In this document: positions 23,829-30,990 of the stretch, one piece after another
How positions within the stretch are numbered: the stretch's first letter is position 1
Layout: each line of letters starts with the position of its first letter
Assembly: GCF_902805515.1 (NCBI RefSeq)
Contig: NZ_CADCTE010000122.1
Span: 1 to 36,790 of the forward strand
Direction: 5' to 3'
DNA from: an uncultured Arthrobacter sp.
GTDB lineage: Bacteria; Actinomycetota; Actinomycetes; Actinomycetales; Micrococcaceae
Length of the DNA: 36,790 bases
Position numbers and translations under genes: made by a program
The notes under the pieces: generated by a model
What the model was told of the DNA's origin: nothing
Databases searched by the model: none
Seen by the model: the letters and a program-made list of their open reading frames with translations, nothing else

Positions 23829-25427
23829 TTGATTACCGTATCGAACCTGGAGCTGCGAGCAGGAGCCCGGCTGCTGATGGAGTCGGTGTCCTTCCGCGTG
23901 GACCGCGGCGACAAGATCGGCCTCGTCGGCCGGAACGGCGCCGGCAAGACCACCATGACCAAGGTCCTCGCCGGCGAATCCCTGCCGGCGGCAGGCTCGG
24001 TCTCCCGCAGCGGGGAGATCGGCTACCTGCCCCAGGACCCCCGCACTCCTGACATGGACCAGCTCGCCCGCGACCGGATCCTCTCCGCGCGCAACCTCGA
24101 CACCGTGGTCCGCGACCTCCGGCAGGCTCAGGAGGACATGGCCAGCGAGAACACCTCGGTCCGGTCCAAGGCGATGAACCGCTATGACCGGATTGAAGCG
24201 GCGTTCCTCGCCGGCGGCGGCTACGCCGCCGAGGCCGAGGCCGCGGCGATCTCCTCCAACCTCGCCCTGCCCGAACGCATCCTGAACCAGCCGCTGCGCA
24301 CGCTCTCCGGCGGCCAGCGCCGCCGCGTGGAGCTGGCCCGCATCCTGTACTCGGGTGCCGAGACGATGCTCCTTGACGAACCGACGAACCACCTCGACGC
24401 CGATTCCATCACCTGGCTGCGCGAATTCCTGCGCACCCACCAGGGCGGGCTGATCGTGATCAGCCACGACGTCGACCTGCTCGAGGCCACGGTGAACAAG
24501 GTGTTCCACCTGGACGCGAACCGGGCCACCATCGACATCTACAACATGGGTTGGAAGCGGTACCAGCAGCAGCGTGAGACCGACGAGCGTGCCCGTAAGC
24601 GGGAGCGCGCCAACGCCGAGAAGAAGGCCCAGGTCCTGATGGACCAGGCCAATAAGATGCGCGCCAAGGCCACGAAGGCCGTCGCGGCCCAGAACATGGC
24701 CAAGCGCGCCGAGCGGCTGCTGGGCGGCCTCGATGCGGTCCGTGCCAGCGACCGCGTCGCGGCGCTGCGGTTCCCGGACCCCTCACCTTCGGGCAAGACT
24801 CCGATGACCGCCGAGGGCCTCAGCAAGTCCTTCGGGTCCCTCGAGATTTTCACCGACGTGGACCTGGCGATCGACCGCGGCTCCAAGGTGGTCATCCTCG
24901 GGCTCAACGGTGCGGGAAAGACGACCCTGCTGCGGATGCTCGCCGGAGTCGACACCCCCGATACGGGCCGGGTGATCCCGGGCCACGGCCTCAAGGTCGG
25001 CTACTACGCGCAGGAACACGAGACGCTCGACACCGAGCGGACGGTCCTCGAGAACATGAAGAGCGCGGCACCCGATATGAAGGACGCCGAGGTGCGCGGC
25101 ATCCTGGGATCGTTCCTGTTCTCGGGCGACGACGTCGAGAAGCCTGCCGGGGTGCTCTCCGGCGGTGAGAAGACGCGCCTGGCGCTGGCGACCATCGTGG
25201 CGTCCTCGGCGAACGTCCTGCTGCTCGACGAACCGACCAACAACCTCGATCCCGCCAGCCGGGCGGAGATCCTCGGGGCGCTGGCCAACTACACCGGCGC
25301 CGTCGTCATGGTCAGCCACGACGAGGGCGCCGTCGAGGCACTCAAGCCCGAGCGGGTCGTGCTGCTGCCGGACGGCGTCGAGGACCTCTGGAACGAGGAC
25401 TACCTCGACCTCGTGACGCTGGCCTAG
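23829..25427 (+). CDS. ABC-F family ATPase (ribosome-associated type)
   Basis: A 532-residue protein with two ABC ATPase domains and no membrane segment, the ABC-F layout of translation factors and ribosome-protection proteins. Domain 1 has GRNGAGKTT and LSGGQRRRVELARIL with LLDEPTNHLD. Domain 2 has GLNGAGKTT and LSGGEKTRLALATIV with LLDEPTNNLD. Between them, at about residues 235-310, is a charged linker rich in Arg, Lys and Glu, the P-site tRNA interaction motif region. I start it at TTG 23829 (ITVSNLELRAG follows) because AAAGG lies 9 bases upstream and no ATG fits. It is probably the counterpart of mycobacterial Rv1473 by position (from memory). Whether it gives antibiotic resistance cannot be told. 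Confidence 0.93.
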   Translation: MITVSNLELRAGARLLMESVSFRVDRGDKIGLVGRNGAGKTTMTKVLAGESLPAAGSVSRSGEIGYLPQDPRTPDMDQLARDRILSARNLDTVVRDLRQAQEDMASENTSVRSKAMNRYDRIEAAFLAGGGYAAEAEAAAISSNLALPERILNQPLRTLSGGQRRRVELARILYSGAETMLLDEPTNHLDADSITWLREFLRTHQGGLIVISHDVDLLEATVNKVFHLDANRATIDIYNMGWKRYQQQRETDERARKRERANAEKKAQVLMDQANKMRAKATKAVAAQNMAKRAERLLGGLDAVRASDRVAALRFPDPSPSGKTPMTAEGLSKSFGSLEIFTDVDLAIDRGSKVVILGLNGAGKTTLLRMLAGVDTPDTGRVIPGHGLKVGYYAQEHETLDTERTVLENMKSAAPDMKDAEVRGILGSFLFSGDDVEKPAGVLSGGEKTRLALATIVASSANVLLLDEPTNNLDPASRAEILGALANYTGAVVMVSHDEGAVEALKPERVVLLPDGVEDLWNEDYLDLVTLA

Positions 25428-25431
25428 CGGC

Positions 25432-26259
25432 TCAGCGGTAGCCCTGGGCGTCAAGGAGCGCGTCCTCGGCCTCCTCGGCCGTGGGGCGCCGCCCCGGACG
25501 CCGAGCGGCCTCCGGCCGGCCCCCCGCCTCCTCTCGGTCCAGGCGGGCCTGCTGCCGGGCGGCATAACCGAGGCCGACGAAGAGCAGCACGCCGAAGGCG
25601 AACCACTGCAGGGAGTAGGAAAGGTGCGGTCCCTCGTTCAGGGACGGCTTGGGGAACTGCGCGGGCGCGGCGGCCGGCGCAGGATCCTCGGCGGCCATCA
25701 GCCCGTACGCGCCGGTCTGCACCGGGTAGCCGAGCTTCGCGGCGTACCCCTTGAGGTCGATCGAGGCGACCTGGCCCTCGGGGGCGCCCCGGTTCACCGC
25801 CGGCTCGCCGGGCTTGATGCGCGCAGTGACCGTGACGGTTCCCTCCGGCGGTGCGGGAATCGAATCCGGCCGCCCGGCCCGGTCGTTGCCGATGGGCAGC
25901 CAGCCCCGGTCGATGATGACCGCCGTGCCGTCCGCCAGGCGCAGGGGAGTGAGCACCTCATAGCCGGGCTGGGCGTTCATCGGGCGGTTGCGCACCACGA
26001 CCTGCGCCGCGGTGTCGTATTCCCCGGTGAGCTTCACCGGAGTCCATTCCCGCAGGGGGTCGTACGTGGCGAAATCGGTTGTGCCTTCTTCGTAGGGCAC
26101 GGGGGACTGCTCATAGTTCGCCTCGATGCGTCCGATGTCGGACACCACGGCGTTGCGCCGCTCCAGCTGCCACATGCCCAGTGCGGCGCAGGCCGCCGCC
26201 AACGCCGTCACCAGCGCGAACCAGGCGAGCCAGCGGCGGGAGATCAGGAACCGGTACAC
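25432..26259 (-). CDS. SURF1 family cytochrome oxidase assembly protein
   Basis: SURF1 helps assemble aa3-type cytochrome c oxidase, probably by aiding heme A insertion. The 275-residue protein has the expected two membrane anchors. One is near the N-terminus (about residues 10-28, followed by GMWQLERRNA) and the other is near residues 215-235 (LSYSLQWFAFGVLLFVGLGY). The periplasmic part between them includes RNRPMNAQPGYEVLTPL and VIIDRGWLP. The C-terminal tail is charged and variable. The GTG at 26259 directly abuts the stop of the upstream small gene, implying coupling. The end is only 4 bases from the ABC-F stop on the other strand. It complements ctaA and ctaB in the window. Confidence 0.93.
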   Translation of the reverse strand: MYRFLISRRWLAWFALVTALAAACAALGMWQLERRNAVVSDIGRIEANYEQSPVPYEEGTTDFATYDPLREWTPVKLTGEYDTAAQVVVRNRPMNAQPGYEVLTPLRLADGTAVIIDRGWLPIGNDRAGRPDSIPAPPEGTVTVTARIKPGEPAVNRGAPEGQVASIDLKGYAAKLGYPVQTGAYGLMAAEDPAPAAAPAQFPKPSLNEGPHLSYSLQWFAFGVLLFVGLGYAARQQARLDREEAGGRPEAARRPGRRPTAEEAEDALLDAQGYR

Positions 26260-26517
26260 CTAGGACGCACCGCCGGCCAGAGTTACTGTCTCTTTCCAAA
26301 GCCCGCGGACCTGGAGGTAGTCCTGGAGCCACTCGACATGGGCGGAGCAGGCGGCCCACGCCTTTCGGCGCTCAGGGGTGTGGATGCGGGGGTTGTTCCA
26401 CAGCAGCTGCCACTCGGCCGCCTCGCGGCAGCCCTTTCGCGAGCAGACCGTCGATTCGGCCGCCTGCTGAGGGGCACCCGAGAGGGAGTCGAAGATGTTG
26501 AAACCGGGTGTGCTCAC
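26260..26517 (-). CDS. Small Cys/His-rich protein coupled to SURF1
   Basis: I do not recognise a characterised family for this 85-residue protein. It has a metal-site-like pattern, Cys25-x4-Cys30, His46, then Cys57-x2-His60 (VCSRKGC, RIHTPER, ACSAH), and several Trp residues (36, 40, 54, 63, 74). There is no signal peptide or membrane segment. The GTG start at 26517 overlaps the upstream gene's stop by 4 bases, and the stop abuts the SURF1 start with no gap. It is therefore locked between a membrane protein and an oxidase assembly factor. A cytoplasmic zinc-binding role, perhaps in oxidase biogenesis, is possible but is inference. Confidence 0.85.
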   Translation of the reverse strand: MSTPGFNIFDSLSGAPQQAAESTVCSRKGCREAAEWQLLWNNPRIHTPERRKAWAACSAHVEWLQDYLQVRGLWKETVTLAGGAS

Positions 26518-26957
26518 GCGGCGGTGTCCGTCCTTCCGCGCAGCGGATCATCGTTTTCATTGGCGTCATCGATGGGTGCCAGACGCTCCTCCTCGATGAT
26601 CTCCCCGGCCAGGATGTCCGGACCGCGGTCCTCCGTCTCGACCGTGCCGGTCGAGGCCTCGATCTCGCGCACCGGTGCGCGGTCGAGCAGGGCGTCGGTA
26701 TGGCGGATGTCGCTGGTGTCGCTGCCCCCATTGGCAATGATGACGGCGAAGTAGGGCAGAAGCACCGCCCCCGCAATCACTACCCACACCATCCAGCCTT
26801 CGACGAAGAAGACGAGGATAAGGCAGACCATTCGAATGCCCATCGAGATCGAGTACTTGATCATGCGCGAGCGCATTTCGTCGGTGTGGGACTCCCGGGC
26901 GTCGGAAATGCTGTGAACGTCGGTATCGTGCCTGCTGTGCCTGGTCTGCTTGCTCAT
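26514..26957 (-). CDS. DUF3099 family membrane protein
   Basis: A 147-residue actinobacterial DUF3099 protein of unknown function. The conserved core is ISMGIRMVCLILVFFVEGWM, then VIAGAVLLPYFAVIIANGG. This forms two membrane helices at about residues 40-58 and 61-80 joined by a tight turn. The N-terminus (about 35 residues) and the acidic C-terminal tail (residues 85-147) are polar and probably both cytoplasmic. The ATG at 26957 follows GGGAG. It heads a three-gene minus-strand operon with the small Cys/His protein and SURF1 and diverges from fabG. Confidence 0.88.
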   Translation of the reverse strand: MSKQTRHSRHDTDVHSISDARESHTDEMRSRMIKYSISMGIRMVCLILVFFVEGWMVWVVIAGAVLLPYFAVIIANGGSDTSDIRHTDALLDRAPVREIEASTGTVETEDRGPDILAGEIIEEERLAPIDDANENDDPLRGRTDTAA

Positions 26958-27026
26958 TCCACTCCCAAGGGGCTTCGTCCATTATCTCATCCCACTGCCC
27001 GTTGTTAAAGTTGGCTGCCTCGCGGC

Positions 27027-27050
27027 TAGGATCGACGGGACACTTTGACA
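27027..27050 (+). promoter_or_regulatory. Candidate fabG promoter elements
   Basis: TAGGAT at 27027-27032 is a good -10 with GTTAAA 17 bases before it, putting the start near 27039. Alternatively, the perfect -35 hexamer TTGACA at 27045-27050 lacks a clear -10 at the right distance. GTTA-AG-TAAC just downstream (27059-27068) is a short palindrome that could bind a regulator. The elements are plausible but not resolved. Confidence 0.35.
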
Positions 27051-27095
27051 TGAGTTCGTTAAGTAACAACGTGTAGCGAGAAGCGGAGGATCCCT

Positions 27096-27833
27096 GTGCA
27101 GGAAACAAATCGCAGCGATGAAGAAAGGCCCGGACGCAGCGTCCTCGTCACGGGCGGCAACCGGGGCATCGGGCTTGCCATCGCGAATGCGTTCCTTGCC
27201 AACGGGGACAAGGTGGCGATCACCTACCGCAGCGGCGAGGTTCCCGAGGGCCTGCTCGGCGTGAAGGCCGACGTGACGAGCCAGGAGCAGCTCGACGCGG
27301 CATTCACCGAGGTCGAGGCGGCGCACGGCCCGGTCGAGGTGCTCGTCGCCAACGCCGGCATCACCCGCGACACCCTGCTGCTGCGCATGAGCGAGACCGA
27401 CTTCACCGACGTCATCGACACGAACCTCACCGGCGCATTCCGGGTGATCAAGCGCGCCTCCAAGGGCATGATCCGGCTGCGCCGCGGGCGCGTCGTCCTG
27501 ATCTCCTCGGTGACCGGCCTGTACGGCGCCCCCGGGCAGATCAACTACTCCGCCTCCAAGGCCGGGCTGGTCGGGATCGCCCGCTCGCTCACCCGGGAAC
27601 TGGGCTCCCGCGGCATCACCGCGAACGTCATCGCGCCAGGATTCATCGACACCGACATGACGGCGGAGCTTCCCGAGGACACCCGCAAGAGCTACCTCGC
27701 CACCATCCCCGCCGGGCGCTTCGCGTCCCCGGACGAGGTCGCCAAGGTGGTGCGCTGGGTCGCCAGCGAGGAGGCCGGCTACATCTCCGGCGCCGTCATC
27801 CCGGTCGACGGCGGCCTCGGCATGGGCCACTAG
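27096..27833 (+). CDS. fabG: 3-oxoacyl-[acyl-carrier-protein] reductase (FabG/MabA-like)
   Basis: FabG reduces 3-oxoacyl-ACP to 3-hydroxyacyl-ACP with NADPH in fatty acid elongation. The 245-residue short-chain dehydrogenase has the cofactor motif TGGNRGIG (residues 19-26), ANAG near 86, and the catalytic triad Ser138, Tyr151 and Lys155 (LISSVTG, NYSASKAG), at the same numbering as E. coli FabG. GFIDTDMTAELPE and YISGAVIPVDGG complete the family pattern. The GTG at 27096 follows GCGGAGG. It closely resembles mycobacterial MabA in sequence and position, with a second SDR gene next to it where mycobacteria have inhA. Confidence 0.95.
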   Translation: MQETNRSDEERPGRSVLVTGGNRGIGLAIANAFLANGDKVAITYRSGEVPEGLLGVKADVTSQEQLDAAFTEVEAAHGPVEVLVANAGITRDTLLLRMSETDFTDVIDTNLTGAFRVIKRASKGMIRLRRGRVVLISSVTGLYGAPGQINYSASKAGLVGIARSLTRELGSRGITANVIAPGFIDTDMTAELPEDTRKSYLATIPAGRFASPDEVAKVVRWVASEEAGYISGAVIPVDGGLGMGH

Positions 27834-27848
27834 GCCCCACCAGCATTC

Positions 27849-27872
27849 CGGCGGCAGCGTCCGCTGCCGCCG
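27849..27872 (+). terminator. GC-rich hairpin between fabG and the second SDR gene
   Basis: An 11-bp perfect stem (CGGCGGCAGCG, 27849-27859, with 27862-27872) closes a TC loop, with no T-run after it. Like the pgk-tpiA hairpin, it stands alone between two genes on the same strand. It may reduce read-through or fix an mRNA end. Confidence 0.45.
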
Positions 27873-27930
27873 CATCGGAAACGCGAAGTCACGATGCGCG
27901 GGAACCAGCCCGCGCCAAGAAGGAGTAGTC

Positions 27931-28680
27931 ATGGGTGCTTTGGACGGCATTGGAGCAATCGTCACCGGTTCATCACGGGGCATCGGGGCCGATGTGGCCC
28001 AGCTGCTCGCCGCCGAAGGCGCGGCCGTCGTGGTGAACTACCGGCAGAAGGCCCCCCGGGCCAACAAGGTGGTGGCCGGGATCGAGGCCGCCGGCGGCCG
28101 GGCCGTCGCCGTGGGCGCGGACCTGACCACCCCCGAGGGCCCGGCCGCACTGGTCGACGCCGCGGTGAGCAACTTCGGCGGGCTCGGCCTGCTGGTGCTG
28201 AACGCCTCGGGTGGGATGGAGAGCGGCGTCGGCGAGGACTACGCGCTGAAGCTCAACCGGGACGCCCAGGTCAATATGCTCAAGGCCGCTGCCGAGGTCA
28301 TGCCCGCCGGCTCCCGCGTGGTGTTCGTCACCAGCCACCAGGCGCACTTCATCGACACCGTCCCCACCATGGACGCCTATGAGCCCGTTGCCCGCAGCAA
28401 GCGCGCCGGCGAGGACGCCCTGCGCGACCTCATCCCGATGCTCGAGGACAAGGGCATCCGCCTCGTCGTCGTCTCCGGCGACATGATCGAGGGCACAGTG
28501 ACGGCAACGCTGCTTGACCGGGCAGCGCCCGGCGCGATCGAGGCCCGGCGCAGCGAGGCGGGCAAGCTCTACTCGGTGGCGGAGTTCGCCGCGGAGATCG
28601 TGAAGATGGTCACCGCCGACGTGCCGACCGGCCACACCGAACTGGTCGGGGGAGCGCGCGGCTTCGTGCCGCAGGGCTGA
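27931..28680 (+). CDS. Atypical short-chain dehydrogenase/reductase
   Basis: A 249-residue SDR with a normal cofactor motif (TGSSRGIG, residues 12-19) and an NASGG variant of the NNAG strand (91-95). The active site is unusual. By alignment with FabG the usual YxxxK tyrosine position is Val153, while Tyr150 lies 7 residues before Lys157 (YEPVARSK). That Tyr-x6-Lys spacing is typical of enoyl-ACP reductases such as FabI and InhA. Ser135 sits in VTSHQAHF. The gene follows fabG, as inhA follows mabA in mycobacteria. The FabI-type cofactor motif is absent, so I call only an SDR. RBS: AAGGAG before ATG 27931. An intrinsic terminator follows. Confidence 0.9.
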   Translation: MGALDGIGAIVTGSSRGIGADVAQLLAAEGAAVVVNYRQKAPRANKVVAGIEAAGGRAVAVGADLTTPEGPAALVDAAVSNFGGLGLLVLNASGGMESGVGEDYALKLNRDAQVNMLKAAAEVMPAGSRVVFVTSHQAHFIDTVPTMDAYEPVARSKRAGEDALRDLIPMLEDKGIRLVVVSGDMIEGTVTATLLDRAAPGAIEARRSEAGKLYSVAEFAAEIVKMVTADVPTGHTELVGGARGFVPQG

Positions 28681-28706
28681 CCGCAGGAATTGCTTGAATA
28701 AACGCG

Positions 28707-28740
28707 GGCCCGCCGCCGGACACCCGGTGGCGGGCCTTTC
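28707..28740 (+). terminator. Intrinsic terminator after the fabG-SDR pair
   Basis: GGCCCGCCGCCGG (28707-28719) pairs with CCGGTGGCGGGCC (28724-28736) around ACAC, with one G-T wobble, and is followed by TTTC. This gives a 13-bp stem and a short U-tract, placed 27 bases after the SDR stop codon. Confidence 0.75.
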
Positions 28741-28758
28741 CGTGCACCGCACTATTGG

Positions 28759-28764
28759 TACCCT
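28759..28764 (+). promoter_or_regulatory. Leaderless -10 box for the 185-residue membrane protein
   Basis: TACCCT, then CGCCGG, then ATG at 28771 gives TANNNT-N6-start, with no Shine-Dalgarno sequence. It comes directly after the upstream terminator, so the gene needs its own promoter. The box is GC-rich, which lowers confidence. Confidence 0.42.
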
Positions 28765-28770
28765 CGCCGG

Positions 28771-29328
28771 ATGGGGGACATTCAACGCGCCAGGGTTGGC
28801 AAATGGGAAAAGGCCGGATATCTGCTGTTCTTCGGCTCGCTCTTCCCCATCCTGATACTTTCGGACGTGTTCGAAGCCCTTGGCTTCGAATTCTGGGCGA
28901 GGACGGGTCTTACGGGGCTGGTTGCCCTTGGTGTCGGCTATCTGGTGTCGCGGCCGGTGGCAGCGGAGCGTTCCCGGCGCCTCGCGTCCGACCTGAGCCG
29001 CGGGGTCTTCGAATGCGCAGTCCGGTATCCGGACTCGCACCCCGGATCCCTTCGGGACCGGTGGAATCCGGGAGTTGCCCAACTGGTCGGCGGGAGGCTG
29101 CACTTCCAGCCGCAGGACGCCTCCGGTGATCCGAATCCCACGCCGCTGGGTGCGCCCCGCGACCTGGGCGTCGACAAGGTCGAAGGAGTCATCGCGCCCG
29201 AGGGCAGGCGGCCGGTCGAACTCCGCCGCGGCTGGAAGGTGCTGGGGGTCGGCACGTCCTCCGGCAGGATGCATCTGGCCGCCGGGGATCCGGCCCTTGA
29301 GCTGCTGCGGGAAGAGTTCCCGGGCTGA
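28771..29328 (+). CDS. Hypothetical membrane protein
   Basis: I do not recognise this 185-residue protein. Two hydrophobic segments lie near the N-terminus (about residues 16-33 and 44-60), with a short loop between them. After SRPVAAERSRRL comes a roughly 120-residue soluble domain with no known motif, containing WNPGVAQLVGGRLHFQP and ELRRGWKVLGVGTSSGRMHL. The soluble part looks beta-rich and may be a PH-like (DUF2550-type) domain, but that is a guess from pattern only. It probably has its own leaderless promoter. Codon use matches its neighbours, so it does not look foreign. It converges with the MFS gene. Confidence 0.75.
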   Translation: MGDIQRARVGKWEKAGYLLFFGSLFPILILSDVFEALGFEFWARTGLTGLVALGVGYLVSRPVAAERSRRLASDLSRGVFECAVRYPDSHPGSLRDRWNPGVAQLVGGRLHFQPQDASGDPNPTPLGAPRDLGVDKVEGVIAPEGRRPVELRRGWKVLGVGTSSGRMHLAAGDPALELLREEFPG

Positions 29329-29372
29329 CTCCGCCCCGCCCGCAGCCGGAGGAGCAGGGCCCCGCGGAGCCG

Positions 29373-29390
29373 AAGCGGGTACTCCCGCTT
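29373..29390. terminator. Short hairpin between convergent genes
   Basis: AAGCGGG (29373-29379) and CCCGCTT (29384-29390) form a 7-bp stem around TACT. It overlaps the last codons of the MFS gene and lies 45 bases after the hypothetical gene. Without a T-run on either side it is a weak terminator candidate. Confidence 0.3.
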
Positions 29391-30891
29391 ACCTGGCGGC
29401 CGGGGAAACGCTGTCCGCCGACGCCTTCGCCTCCGCGGCAGTCTGCGCATAGGAGGCCGAGATCCGGCGGTAGACCGGGGTCAGGAAGGCCGCCAGCGCC
29501 GCGAGGATCAGGATGATTCCGGCCACCAGAAACACCAGGGCGATGCCGCGGGAGGTGCCCTCGCCCAGCAGCGGGGCCAGCCGGGCGGCGCCTTCGTCGG
29601 AGCGCGCATACTGGATGATCCAGAACTGCGCGATCGGGGCGATGAGGAACGCGGTGATCGGGGCCGCCGCGGACTCGAACGCCATGGCAAACCCGAACAC
29701 CCGGCCCTGCCGCTGCAGCGGCACCACCTGCTGGATGACCGTCTGCTCGGCTGCCTCGACGAAGGGAATGAGGACGAGATAGGCCCAGATCCCGGCGATG
29801 TACAGCCAGGCCCACTCCCGCAGCGTGAACACCGCGCCGAGGACACCCATCAGGATCACCGCGAGGAGCATGGTGCGCAGCGGGTTGGCTCCGAGCCCGA
29901 ACCTGCCGATCAGCGCACCGCCTAGGATGAACCCTGTGCAGCCGAGCGCGAAGAACGTACCCCACAGCTCCACCGGAAACAGCTCAAGGCCGTAGGGGTC
30001 CATCAGCGCCATGTAGACGCCGCCGACGAAGTTGTTGAACGTGGAGAACAGGATCAGTGCGAACAGCCCCGCGACGGCGAGCACGGCGGCCACGGAGCCA
30101 CGGAAGTCGAACCCGCCGTGCGCGTCGGTGGCCGCCGCGCGCACCTCCTCGGGCATGTGCAGGGTCAGCAGGTGGGCAAAGGCCAGCGCGGTGAGCACCA
30201 GGGCGACGACGATCGTCCAGCCCATGCCCAGCAGCCCGACCGACAGCCCTGAGAGCACCGAGGTGACGATGAACATCAGGCCCTGCACCATTCCCACGAG
30301 CCCGTTGGCGTTGGCGCGCCGGTCCGGCTCGATGAGGATGGTGACCGTCGTGGAAAGGGCGATATTGCGCAGGTTCTCCACCACCGCACCGATCAGGATG
30401 ATCAGCATGAAGACCCAGAACCACGGCCGGGTCAGGTTCAACAGCGCCGGAGTGGGCGTCAGTGCGAACAGAATCCCGGACAGCACGAACATGACGAGGG
30501 TGAAGCCGGCGGCGAAGCGCATCACGGCCAGCTTCCGGTAGCGGTCCACATAGGTGCCGAAGCTGATGCTGGAGAGGGCGATGAGCAGCATGTACGCCCC
30601 GCCCACCACACCGGTGGCGATCACATTGCGCGTCTCCAGGTACACCCAGAACGTCAGCGCGAACCACAGGTAGCTGGTGGTGATGTTGGCGATCCCGGTG
30701 TTCACCAGGATCCCCATGAAGGTGCGGGACCGCTCCGCCGGGGTGCGCAGCGAGGTGTCGATGGCGTCGCTGTCCGCGGGCGGCGGAGCCGTATCCTCCC
30801 CGGCCAGCGTCGAGGGGGCGGCTGCGTCTCCGCGCGTGCCGTCGAAGGGATCCGCAGCGGCCCGGGGCTGGGCCGGTTCGTGCCCGGTCAT
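29389..30891 (-). CDS. Major facilitator superfamily transporter
   Basis: A 500-residue MFS membrane transporter with about 12 hydrophobic helices. A roughly 55-residue polar N-terminal extension (rich in Ala, Pro and Asp) precedes the first helix at ILVNTGIANITTSYLWFALTFW. The A-like loop SFGTYVDRYRKLAVMRFA between helices 2 and 3 matches the MFS cytoplasmic motif. The central loop follows LLTLHMPEEVRAAATD. It resembles the DHA3-like drug efflux group (MFS_3), but the substrate cannot be inferred. The ATG at 30891 follows a TACACT box by 7 bases and has no Shine-Dalgarno sequence. An in-frame start at 30921 is less likely. Confidence 0.88.
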   Translation of the reverse strand: MTGHEPAQPRAAADPFDGTRGDAAAPSTLAGEDTAPPPADSDAIDTSLRTPAERSRTFMGILVNTGIANITTSYLWFALTFWVYLETRNVIATGVVGGAYMLLIALSSISFGTYVDRYRKLAVMRFAAGFTLVMFVLSGILFALTPTPALLNLTRPWFWVFMLIILIGAVVENLRNIALSTTVTILIEPDRRANANGLVGMVQGLMFIVTSVLSGLSVGLLGMGWTIVVALVLTALAFAHLLTLHMPEEVRAAATDAHGGFDFRGSVAAVLAVAGLFALILFSTFNNFVGGVYMALMDPYGLELFPVELWGTFFALGCTGFILGGALIGRFGLGANPLRTMLLAVILMGVLGAVFTLREWAWLYIAGIWAYLVLIPFVEAAEQTVIQQVVPLQRQGRVFGFAMAFESAAAPITAFLIAPIAQFWIIQYARSDEGAARLAPLLGEGTSRGIALVFLVAGIILILAALAAFLTPVYRRISASYAQTAAEAKASADSVSPAAR

Positions 30892-30898
30892 GCGTCCC

Positions 30899-30904
30899 AG
30901 TGTA
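30899..30904 (-). promoter_or_regulatory. Near-leaderless -10 box for the MFS gene
   Basis: On the minus strand TACACT is followed by 7 bases (GGGACGC) and the ATG at 30891. The expected start is at or one base from the ATG. There is no ribosome-binding site, which supports a leaderless mRNA. Confidence 0.42.
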
Positions 30905-30990
30905 GTGACCGGCACCGACACTGTCGCCGCGTCGGCAGGACCTGTTACGCGCCGCCGCGGGCATCCCCGGGAACGCTGCCGGTCCGGGCG

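Noticed and set aside
28771-29328. Horizontally acquired gene
   Set aside because: Base composition and codon use resemble the neighbours, and no mobile-element traces are seen.
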